Source of the DNA: Fulvitalea axinellae
GTDB lineage: Bacteria > Bacteroidota > Bacteroidia > Cytophagales > Cyclobacteriaceae
Assembly: GCF_036492835.1 (NCBI RefSeq)
Contig: NZ_AP025317.1
Coordinates: 62,001-126,000 of the forward strand
Length of the DNA: 64,000 bases
Reading direction: 5' to 3'
A model generated the notes under the pieces. The model was not told where the DNA came from and ran no database searches. It saw only the letters and a program-made list of their open reading frames with translations. Positions 7,057 through 14,575 of this stretch are shown one piece after another. The position numbers and the translations under genes were made by a program. Within the stretch, counting starts at the first letter, position 1. Every line of letters starts with the position of its first letter.

Positions 7057-8079
7057 ATGAACAGAACGATAACATTAAACAGGAACCTGATCAATTTTGG
7101 ACTTCCTCTGGGACTGTTGGCCGTCCTGATATTTTTAATGAAGTCCTCATTTATCGAAGGAAATGACACTCTGAGCTTGGCTGTTACGGCGGACTTGTTG
7201 TTGACTGTTCCGCTGGTTTATTTTCTGTTGATTCGTAAAACCCGAATACCGAAAACAACGGTGGTTCCGATGATGGTGCTCGGGCTATTAATCGGATCTT
7301 ATTTTTTACCGAAAGAAAGCCAAACGTATCTGGAGTTGTTTAAAAGTTGGGCCTTGCCGGTGATCGAGATTTCGGTTTTGACTTTTGTGATAATCAAGGT
7401 CCGAAAAACCATTATAACCTATAAGAAACTCAAGGGCGCCACCCCTGACTTTTATGATACCCTAAAGAATGTTTGCTCCGAAATTGTCCCGGCCAAGAGT
7501 GTGGCCTTGCTTGTCGCTACGGAAGTGGCCGTAATATATTATGGTTTTATTGATTGGAAGAGAAAAGAGATTGGGAGTAACGAATTTACCTATCACAAAG
7601 ACAGTGGGACCCCTGCCCTGCTCGGCGGTTTTATTATGGTTATAGGAGTTGAGGCGATTGCCGTTCACTTTTTACTTGCAAAATGGAGCTTGGCTTTGGC
7701 TTGGGTTTTAACGGCATTGAGTTTATATACCGCAATTCAAGTATTGGGTTTTGCCAGGTCGCTCTCCAAAAGGCCAATATCTATCGGGACCGGGGCTCTT
7801 TTATTACGTTATGGGATAATGAACGAGACTCGGATTTCGTATTCGGATATTGAAACGGTGGAGTTATCGAAAAAGGAATTAGAAAAGGATGAATTAACCA
7901 GAACGTTGTCTCCTCTTGGTGAAAACGAAAGCCATAACGTGATAATCCGTTTGAAAAGAGAAAATACTTTGACGGGGATTTATGGTTTTAGGAAAGAGTA
8001 TAAGGTCTTAGGCTTGCATGTAGACAAGCCCGGTGATTTTCAGGAGAAATTAGAGAATGTTATACGTCAAAGTGTATAG
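7057..8079 (+). CDS. Multipass membrane protein with C-terminal PH-like domain
   Basis: 340 residues from the ATG at 7057. A further in-frame ATG at 6991 adds 22 residues unlike a normal N-terminus. About six hydrophobic segments occupy residues 10-235. They are followed by a soluble part that reads like a bacterial PH-type domain (ISIGTGALLLRYGIMNETRISYSDIETVEL ... NVIIRLKRENTLTGIYGF). Proteins of this architecture are uncharacterised. No transporter or enzyme signature is visible. Confidence 0.5.
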   Translation: MNRTITLNRNLINFGLPLGLLAVLIFLMKSSFIEGNDTLSLAVTADLLLTVPLVYFLLIRKTRIPKTTVVPMMVLGLLIGSYFLPKESQTYLELFKSWALPVIEISVLTFVIIKVRKTIITYKKLKGATPDFYDTLKNVCSEIVPAKSVALLVATEVAVIYYGFIDWKRKEIGSNEFTYHKDSGTPALLGGFIMVIGVEAIAVHFLLAKWSLALAWVLTALSLYTAIQVLGFARSLSKRPISIGTGALLLRYGIMNETRISYSDIETVELSKKELEKDELTRTLSPLGENESHNVIIRLKRENTLTGIYGFRKEYKVLGLHVDKPGDFQEKLENVIRQSV

Positions 8080-8144
8080 TAAATATTGCTGGATTTGTAA
8101 GACCTGAAGTTAAGCCCTTGAGATCGCTATTGTTCAGTTGAAAG

Positions 8145-8190
8145 AAGAGCATAATCGAGAAACCTATTGAATTACGACATTGCTCTTTTT
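8145..8190 (+). terminator. Possible terminator
   Basis: AAGAGCA ... TGCTCTT stem followed by TTT, about 65 bp after the membrane-protein stop. The loop is long, so this is weak. Confidence 0.4.
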
Positions 8191-8248
8191 ACGTCGGATT
8201 TCTGTTCGCTAAACAATCAATCACCACAATTAAAACTCAATTTCAAAG

Positions 8249-9019
8249 ATGAAAGTACATCATTTAAACTGTGTTAAAATCGAATCGCCGTTAGGTTCGG
8301 CGATCGGCCATTGTATTTTGATTGAGAATAATGAATCCCTTACGCTAATAGACGCAGGGATTGGGATGGCGGAAACAAAGGATCCGGAAAACAAGCTAGG
8401 GAAAGAATTAGTAGAAATTACAGGGTTTCAGTTTGATGAAGGTTTTACGGCGATTAGGCAAATAGAAATGTTAGGGCTTAATCCGGAAAAAGTAACAGAT
8501 ATAGTTTGCTCGCATCTTGATCCTGACCATATCGGTGGGGCAATGGATTTTCCGAATGCCAAATTACATATCTCAAAAGAAGAGTATGATAGCTTTATAA
8601 GTGGAGATCAGAGGTATTTGAGTCAGCAATTATCATATAATCCTGGAGTTCAATTGTATGATAAGAATGATGGCGAATGGCTTGGTGTTCCCGCCCGTAA
8701 GTTGAATTTGGATTTTGAATCGTATCTAATTCCTTTGTTTGGCCATACCCTAGGACATTGTGGAGTAGTATACAAGCGGGATGATAAATGGGTCTTTTAT
8801 GTTGGTGACGCATATTACTTAAGGGCGGAATTAAATGACAGGAACCATCCGGTTGACCAATTGGCGACAATAAGGGCTGTGGATAACGAAATGAGGCTTG
8901 AGTCCTTGGATTTGGTGAGGAAGATAATTAAGGAAAATGGAAATGAGATAGAATATTTTGGTTATCACGATCCTACGGAGTTTAAGAAAGAAAAGCCTGT
9001 GGGAGATAATGTGGCCTAG
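8249..9019 (+). CDS. Metallo-beta-lactamase-fold hydrolase
   Basis: 256 residues, no signal peptide. The zinc-binding motif HLDPDH is at residues 89-94, followed by FGHTLGH (third His) and the bridging Asp in VFYVGDAYY. The overall layout (substrate pocket after HLDPDHIGG, late YFGYHDPTEF) fits the lactonase-like part of the superfamily, which includes N-acyl homoserine lactonases, but the substrate cannot be fixed from sequence. It lies 1.8 kb from the acyltransferase-methyltransferase pair, which makes a link with acyl signal turnover possible but unproven. Confidence 0.8.
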   Translation: MKVHHLNCVKIESPLGSAIGHCILIENNESLTLIDAGIGMAETKDPENKLGKELVEITGFQFDEGFTAIRQIEMLGLNPEKVTDIVCSHLDPDHIGGAMDFPNAKLHISKEEYDSFISGDQRYLSQQLSYNPGVQLYDKNDGEWLGVPARKLNLDFESYLIPLFGHTLGHCGVVYKRDDKWVFYVGDAYYLRAELNDRNHPVDQLATIRAVDNEMRLESLDLVRKIIKENGNEIEYFGYHDPTEFKKEKPVGDNVA

Positions 9020-9109
9020 GGGGAGTGTTTATCTAAATGGCATATGCGCAATAAAACAAAGCACTAGAGATTTGTCATTTTAAAGCCCGACACTCAGGAG
9101 GTGTGATTT

Positions 9110-9157
9110 AAAATACTTCTTCGGCCAAAACTAAAAGATTAGCCGAAGAAGTATTTT
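9110..9157. terminator. Bidirectional Rho-independent terminator
   Basis: A perfect 16-bp stem (AAAATACTTCTTCGGC with its complement at 9142-9157) and a 16-nt loop lie between two convergent genes. A/T tracts on both sides let it act on both strands. Confidence 0.85.
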
Positions 9158-9220
9158 ACCTCAAAGATTTGTTTTTGGGAATACAATAGAGACACTCGAA
9201 TATTGTTTCTGGCGAGTGCG

Positions 9221-10228
9221 CTATTTTCTGTCCAATACACTTTTTACTGAAGTCGCCGTGTCAAGAATCATTTGCTTAAACGGAATTGGTTTCCAATTAA
9301 AAACTCTTTCCGTATCACTCACGTCCCCTTCATATTTTTTGCCGACATAAGGCATCATGCCTTTCATTTCGCTATCGAAATTGGCTAATAATTTAACCAT
9401 AAAATTGGGTGCTATTGCGGTCCCCACTTTTTCATAACCACTTGATTTTAACAGCTCCGTAACTTCCTTATAGGAATGGGCCTTTTCCGTAGCCACTATA
9501 AATCTGCGCCCTTTTGCCTGTTCGTTCTCTAAAGCCAATGTGTGGATTTTCGCCACGTCTCTCACGTCTGACATATTAATACTGGCATGAATCATTTGCC
9601 TTAATTCTCCGGTAATCAGACGTTTGAATAAAGTCATTGACTCCCCCGACAGATTATTGGAAAGCGTTGGTCCATAAACCGGTCCCGGATGTATGGTAAT
9701 CAATTCCATTTCTTTATTCTTTACAAAATCCCAAGCGCTCTTTTCTGCCAGTGTTTTACTTTTGAGATATGCCGTAGCGTTCTTGGCGTTTACTTTTGTC
9801 CAACTGTCCTGGCCAATATTTTCATCACCCGTAACATCACCAAGCATAGCGACCATTGAAGAGGTCAAGACCACACGTTTTATTCCCGCTTTGTGAGCCG
9901 CCTTCAAGGCGCGCAATGTCCCTTGCACCGCTGGTTTTATCAACTCATTTTCGTCTTTGGGAATTTTTGAAAAGAAAGGAGAAGCGACATGCATTACAAA
10001 ATCGCATCCCGCCACGGCCTCATCCCAGCCATTGTCACTTAACAAGTCTAATTCGCAAAATTCCAGATTCCCTTCCGGGTCTACCTGGCTTTTTATGGCA
10101 TTGCGGATACTGTCAGCTTTTGACAAACTTCTTATGGAACCTCTAACGGCGTAACCTTTTTTTAACAAATCCACTGCGCAATGCAGTCCGATATAGCCTG
10201 ATATTCCGGTTAACAATACTCGTTTCAT
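9221..10228 (-). CDS. NAD(P)-dependent epimerase / dihydroflavonol-4-reductase-family protein
   Basis: 335 residues from the ATG at 10228. A longer frame to 10315 would run into the divergent hxlR-type gene and lacks normal features. The Rossmann motif GISGYIG is at residues 8-14. YLKSKTLAE gives the catalytic Tyr-x3-Lys of extended short-chain reductases, with Ser in VVLTSSMVAM. Relatives reduce aldehydes or ketones, or 4-keto sugars and dihydroflavonols. It lies divergent from an HxlR regulator with a shared 75-bp spacer, so the regulator probably controls it. HxlR proteins commonly respond to electrophiles or quinones. Specific substrate unknown. Confidence 0.85.
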   Translation of the reverse strand: MKRVLLTGISGYIGLHCAVDLLKKGYAVRGSIRSLSKADSIRNAIKSQVDPEGNLEFCELDLLSDNGWDEAVAGCDFVMHVASPFFSKIPKDENELIKPAVQGTLRALKAAHKAGIKRVVLTSSMVAMLGDVTGDENIGQDSWTKVNAKNATAYLKSKTLAEKSAWDFVKNKEMELITIHPGPVYGPTLSNNLSGESMTLFKRLITGELRQMIHASINMSDVRDVAKIHTLALENEQAKGRRFIVATEKAHSYKEVTELLKSSGYEKVGTAIAPNFMVKLLANFDSEMKGMMPYVGKKYEGDVSDTERVFNWKPIPFKQMILDTATSVKSVLDRK

Positions 10229-10233
10229 AGCTG

Positions 10234-10278
10234 TTATTACTTTTGTTTTGAAAGCAATTATATAATTATTACTTTTGT
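10234..10278. promoter_or_regulatory. hxlR-type promoter with 13-bp direct repeat
   Basis: TTATTACTTTTGT occurs twice (10234-10246 and 10266-10278), 32 bp apart, or about three helical turns. The second copy contains TACTTTTG (10270-10277), matching the Bacteroidota -7 consensus TAnnTTTG, with TTTG at 10247-10250 spaced by 19 bp. Transcription toward the regulator would start near 10284. The repeat is a candidate operator for the regulator. Confidence 0.6.
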
Positions 10279-10303
10279 ATTGCAAGTAAAAATAAGAGAT
10301 ATA

Positions 10304-10741
10304 ATGAAAAATCACTTTCGATGCAAATGTCCAATCACCTCATCTTTAGATATTTTAGGGGACAAATGGTCTTTAGTTGTAATTAAGCAGATGTTGTTTG
10401 AAGGAAAAAAAACGTTTAAGGACTTTACCGAAAGCCAAGAATCTATCGCCACCAACATTTTATCCGTGAGACTGAAAATGCTGGAAAAGTTCGGGATCGT
10501 GGAGAAAGCCAAACTTCCAACGAATAAAAAAACAAATATCTATACGCTTACGGATAAAGGGCTCTCGCTGACACCCGTGCTGATTGAATTGGTACTGTGG
10601 AGCAAGTACAATATCCAAGAGTTTAACCCTGACCTAAACCTGGATCACGATTTGGAAAAGGTGGAAAAAAATAAAAAGAAAGCTTGTCAAACTATAGTCG
10701 AAAAATATAAAGAGTTTAAGCGGTCAATATTAAGCCAGTAA
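10304..10741 (+). CDS. HxlR-family winged-helix transcriptional regulator
   Basis: 145 residues from the ATG at 10304. The HxlR core begins with CKCPITSSLDILGDKWSLVVIKQML and continues with the recognition helix in IATNILSVRLKMLEKFGIVEKAKL and the wing NIYTLTDKGLSLTPVL. Two Cys near the N-terminus (FRCKCP) are possible redox or electrophile sensors, as in other HxlR proteins. It is divergent from the reductase gene. A C-terminal Lys-rich tail extends slightly beyond the usual domain. It probably binds the direct repeat in the spacer. Confidence 0.92.
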   Translation: MKNHFRCKCPITSSLDILGDKWSLVVIKQMLFEGKKTFKDFTESQESIATNILSVRLKMLEKFGIVEKAKLPTNKKTNIYTLTDKGLSLTPVLIELVLWSKYNIQEFNPDLNLDHDLEKVEKNKKKACQTIVEKYKEFKRSILSQ

Positions 10742-10862
10742 TGACAACCCTCATAGACTTGTAATAAGAGAATAGACTATCGACAAGCACTTCTGTCAGT
10801 ATTTTTTAAGATATGATTAATCCTTTCCGCTTTTTTATTGTCCAACGAAAAAAGATAAGAAT

Positions 10863-12083
10863 ATGGATAATAAACGATTTTTAAGCTTACTGTGTGTGTT
10901 ATTCTTGGCAATGTCATGCGCCAAAGATGGAGATGACGGCAGCAACGACCCTGATGATAATATAAATATCACAGGCTATAATATAGTGGATACAGACGTT
11001 ACGGAATTTTATGATAATAATTCCATTATAAGTAGCCCCCTTGCCGGAGAGTCTTATTATGGCCAAGACGCCAACTATATTATTAATCCCCCAAGTTATA
11101 CCGATAATGGTAACGGAACTATTACCGATAATGTGACAGGACTGATGTGGGAGCAAGATATGGGGGAAAAGATTACGTTTGATGAAGCCTTTACAAAAGC
11201 CGAGAACTCAACCCTTGGGGGTTATTCCGACTGGCGGGTACCGACTATAAAAGAGTTATATTCCTTAATTCTGTTTACGGGAAAAGTACGTGGTGAAAGC
11301 GCTATAGATCTATTTATCAATACGGATTACTTTGATCAGCCTTTGGGAGATACAAGTGCCGGGGAAAGAGAAATTGACGCCCAAACGTGGTCATCCACCG
11401 AATATGTAGGACAAACAATGAACGCCGATAAAACGGTTTTTGGCGTTAATTTTATAGACGGAAGGATAAAGGGATACCCTAAATCCAAACCTGGGTCCGG
11501 AGTGGCGAACACTATGTATTTCAGGATGGTAAGGGGAAATACCGAATACGGAAAAAACAATTATGTAGATAACGGTGACGGTACCGTCAGTGATTTGGCG
11601 ACAGGGTTAATGTGGCAAAAAGCGGATGACGGTGTTGCCAGAAACTGGAAAGACGCACTCTCCTATTCTGAAAATCTGGAATTAGCCTCATATACAGATT
11701 GGCGTTTGCCCAATGCCAAAGAGCTGCAAAGTATTGTTGATTATTCCAGGTCGCCCCAAACCACTGATTCGCCCGCCATTAACCCTATTTTTAAAACCAC
11801 GGAAATAAACGATCCCAACGGAAACCCGGGGCACTATCCTTACTTTTGGACAAGCACTACGCATTTGGACGGAGCGAATCCGTATAAAAACGGCGTCTAT
11901 ATTGCTTTTGGAAAAGGTTTAGGAAAAATGAACGGGATACTCATGGACGTACATGGCGCAGGATGTCAAAGAAGCGATCCAAAAGCTGGAAACGCTAATG
12001 ATTATCCCGAATATTTTGGACCACAAGGAGATTTGAGGACCGTGTTTAATCATGTTAGGGCGGTTAGAACTATCTCAAAATAA
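10863..12083 (+). CDS. Lipoprotein with two DUF1566 (Lcl C-terminal-like) domains
   Basis: 406 residues with lipobox LAMSC (Cys19). Two DUF1566 repeats are evident, each starting with D-x-x-TGLMW and containing DWRVPT or DWRLPN followed by KELxS (TGLMWEQDMGEK / GYSDWRVPTIKEL, and TGLMWQKADDG / SYTDWRLPNAKEL). The domain is related to the lectin-like C-terminal part of Legionella Lcl, a glycosaminoglycan adhesin. It is followed after 5 bp by a sulfatase lipoprotein, so the two are co-transcribed. A binding protein for a sulfated glycan paired with its sulfatase is a reasonable inference. Confidence 0.8.
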   Translation: MDNKRFLSLLCVLFLAMSCAKDGDDGSNDPDDNINITGYNIVDTDVTEFYDNNSIISSPLAGESYYGQDANYIINPPSYTDNGNGTITDNVTGLMWEQDMGEKITFDEAFTKAENSTLGGYSDWRVPTIKELYSLILFTGKVRGESAIDLFINTDYFDQPLGDTSAGEREIDAQTWSSTEYVGQTMNADKTVFGVNFIDGRIKGYPKSKPGSGVANTMYFRMVRGNTEYGKNNYVDNGDGTVSDLATGLMWQKADDGVARNWKDALSYSENLELASYTDWRLPNAKELQSIVDYSRSPQTTDSPAINPIFKTTEINDPNGNPGHYPYFWTSTTHLDGANPYKNGVYIAFGKGLGKMNGILMDVHGAGCQRSDPKAGNANDYPEYFGPQGDLRTVFNHVRAVRTISK

Positions 12084-12088
12084 TATTT

Positions 12089-13408
12089 ATGCGGAATCGA
12101 AAATGTTTTTCATTACTGTTCGGGGTCATTTTCAGCTTACAATCTTGTTCAGAAGACGATAACGATAGTACCGGAAATATTACTAATCCAAGCAAGCCAA
12201 ATATCTTATTGGTTATCGCTGATGACTTTGGTTTAGACGCCTGCCCTAATTATAGTGTAGGCGCTATTAAACCAAATATGCCCCATCTGGAGAGCCTGAT
12301 GAATGAGGGAATTACTTTCGATAACTTTTGGGCTTTCCCCATGTGTTCTCCCACCAGGGCCTCAATTATTACGGGAAAATACGGAATGAAAACAGGTGTG
12401 CTTAACGCGTCTAACGCTTCAACCCTAAATGCGAATGAAAAGACTTTGCAGGCGTATTTGGATGAAAAGTTAGGTAAGGTGTATGCGCATTCCATTATTG
12501 GGAAATGGCATCTGTCCAACGGAGACCCTAACCGGCCGACAGATATGGGCATAGACTATTATGCGGGACTCTTGAGCGGAACCGCCAGCAGCTATTACGA
12601 CTGGAACTTGGTGGAAAATGGAACCAGTAGCCCTACTACCGAATATATTACTACGAAAACTACGGATCTGGCCATTGACTGGATAAATAGTCAAGACAAG
12701 AATTGGTTTTGTTGGCTGGCTTATTCCGCTCCGCATACACCTCTCCATTTGCCGCCCGCCAGTATGCACTCACAAGGTAACTTGTCTCAGGATGAGGCAA
12801 GTGTGACGGCAAATCCGCAACCTTATTTTATGGCAATGGCCGAAAGTCTGGATCATGAAATAGGGAGGTTATTCGACAATATTCCTAAAGAGGAACTAAA
12901 CAATACCATTATCATTTTTATGGGTGATAACGGAACATCGGGTCAGGTTATACAAAGCCCGTATGTAAACAACCGCAGTAAAGGGACCCTTTATCAAGGA
13001 GGCATATCCGTACCGTTGATTGTTTCTGGAAAAGGCGTGACTCGGATGGGCGAAAGGGATCAAAATCTGATTAATTCCGCAGATCTATTCGCCACCGTCG
13101 CTCAAATTGCGGGCGTTGATATAAACGAATATGAAAATAGCAAAAGCTTTAAAGCGTTGCTCTCCGGCAATACAACCGCAAATAGAAATTATAATTATTC
13201 CGAAGTATTAAACGACAGTCCAATAAAATCGGGCTTCACGATAAGGAATGAAACGTATAAATTAATAGTATTGGATAACGGCTCAAAACGCTTTTATAAT
13301 CTGGTTGATGATCCGTTCGAAACCGAAAATCTGATGAATAAACTCTCTATTGATGAGCAAAATGTTTATAATGAATTAATTTCCGAAGCCAATAAGATTA
13401 GAGGCTAG
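12089..13408 (+). CDS. Lipoprotein arylsulfatase (S1 family)
   Basis: 439 residues, lipobox FSLQSC (Cys20). NILLVIADDFG supplies the metal-binding Asp pair (45-46). MCSPTRASIITG holds the C-x-P-x-R sulfatase signature at residues 86-90, in which Cys86 would be matured to formylglycine. FMGDNGTSG is the second metal site. It should hydrolyse sulfate esters at the cell surface or in the periplasm. No formylglycine-generating enzyme is in the window. It sits 5 bp after the DUF1566 lipoprotein gene. SusC/D genes are not adjacent. Confidence 0.92.
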   Translation: MRNRKCFSLLFGVIFSLQSCSEDDNDSTGNITNPSKPNILLVIADDFGLDACPNYSVGAIKPNMPHLESLMNEGITFDNFWAFPMCSPTRASIITGKYGMKTGVLNASNASTLNANEKTLQAYLDEKLGKVYAHSIIGKWHLSNGDPNRPTDMGIDYYAGLLSGTASSYYDWNLVENGTSSPTTEYITTKTTDLAIDWINSQDKNWFCWLAYSAPHTPLHLPPASMHSQGNLSQDEASVTANPQPYFMAMAESLDHEIGRLFDNIPKEELNNTIIIFMGDNGTSGQVIQSPYVNNRSKGTLYQGGISVPLIVSGKGVTRMGERDQNLINSADLFATVAQIAGVDINEYENSKSFKALLSGNTTANRNYNYSEVLNDSPIKSGFTIRNETYKLIVLDNGSKRFYNLVDDPFETENLMNKLSIDEQNVYNELISEANKIRG

Positions 13409-13447
13409 TTAGTTGCTTAACCTTGCCAACTGATTCTATTTTCTCCG

Positions 13448-14014
13448 ATGTTATATATAAAATTTCAAATACGGGATTCCCCAAAGTTTTCAGATTTCGA
13501 AAAACTGTACACTCATATGTGTTGTATGAGGGATCCCGGCTATGAAGAAGAATGGCTTACTGACTCTGATGATCCTTTTGAGGACGAAATAGACATAATG
13601 GATGAAGATAAATTCGATGGCCTGACAAAAAATGAGTCGGAAAGATATAAAACCTTTATTCCTGACTATGCGGATACATTTCTGGAATCATTTTTTGAGT
13701 TTGACCAAGAAAGAGCCGGAGGTTTGGGTTTCAATAAGTCTAATATCCTTAATTATCTAGAGCACTCCTTTGAAGTAGATCTGAATAATTTAGAAAAACA
13801 GAACGAAAATAAAGGCATTGTTGAGTTTTCAACAGGGAATTATCCTTTTGGCGGAATAGAGAGATTTTTGATAACCTTAAAGGCGTTTGACTTGGTGCCC
13901 GAAGAGTGTTTTGACGGCTTTTCTGTTGTGGCGTTTGATTGGGTAAACGAATTTGAATTCAATACGATTGAATTACCTGACAGAACGGAAGAGTATTTGA
14001 AAAACCGGAAATAA
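13448..14014 (+). CDS. Hypothetical acidic protein
   Basis: 188 residues, strongly acidic (an Asp/Glu-rich block at residues 38-60), no signal peptide or membrane segment. I do not recognise a domain. It starts 39 bp after the sulfatase stop and may be in the same transcript, but the topics do not match. A strong hairpin terminator is 240 bp downstream. The frame is open through the whole length with normal codon use, which supports a real gene. Confidence 0.55.
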   Translation: MLYIKFQIRDSPKFSDFEKLYTHMCCMRDPGYEEEWLTDSDDPFEDEIDIMDEDKFDGLTKNESERYKTFIPDYADTFLESFFEFDQERAGGLGFNKSNILNYLEHSFEVDLNNLEKQNENKGIVEFSTGNYPFGGIERFLITLKAFDLVPEECFDGFSVVAFDWVNEFEFNTIELPDRTEEYLKNRK

Positions 14015-14253
14015 GACCTTTATCGAAATAGAGTTTCTATTAACTGAAAACAATATTGGGGATGAGTGTTGATGTGAATACAGAAAGTATATGGGGAGGG
14101 ACTGTGTAGAAGAACGGTAAGTACAGTGTGATATTTTGTAGGTGATGAGTCTTCGGTGTAGTCTTATCAAATATTATTATTTGCAGACAGGCTTAAAGAT
14201 TATATTTCCTGTTTATTGTAAACGGTTCCCCAATTAGTAGGGACCGCTTGACT

Positions 14254-14307
14254 AGCGCCAATTGTCTCCGGTTTGTAAAAGCTGTAGATAATTGGCGCTT
14301 TGTTTTT
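14254..14307 (+). terminator. Rho-independent terminator
   Basis: 14-bp stem with one mismatch (AGCGCCAATTGTCT against AGATAATTGGCGCT at 14286-14299), 18-nt loop, then TTGTTTTT. It closes the upstream transcript before the TonB-receptor promoter. Confidence 0.75.
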
Positions 14308-14393
14308 ACGGGGTGTTTACCAGTTTACCCTCTCCTGCCCTGTTATTCTTGATTGAGTGCCTACATAATTTATGGCAATTATTTTTAGACGAA

Positions 14394-14438
14394 TTAAACG
14401 CAACAATGTTGCATTTAAGCTAGCTGTAATTATCTTTG
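14394..14438 (+). promoter_or_regulatory. Promoter with overlapping palindromic operator (Fur/Zur-type candidate)
   Basis: A 25-bp near-perfect palindrome spans 14394-14418. Its core is GCAACA-A-TGTTGC, and outer arms TTAAA / TTTAA follow one mismatch. The TTG at 14409-14411 inside it lies 19 bp before TATCTTTG (14431-14438), matching the Bacteroidota TTG-N19-TAnnTTTG promoter. A repressor bound there would block RNA polymerase. Genes downstream suggest a metal-responsive Fur-family regulator; the regulator identity is inference. Confidence 0.6.
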
Positions 14439-14575
14439 CGTAGAACTATTTCATACATTTTAATAAATATCCATAGCATATGGGTTTTTTATTGAGAATC
14501 CCAATAGAGGAATTCTCGAGTTTAGGGATGTAGGGATTAGCGAAAAAAATAGGTGTCTGCGTAAAATTGTAAAAA

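Noticed and set aside
14400-14575. Cobalamin riboswitch upstream of the TonB receptor next to a CobW-like gene
   Set aside because: The B12-box pattern is not present; the palindrome-promoter arrangement explains the region better.
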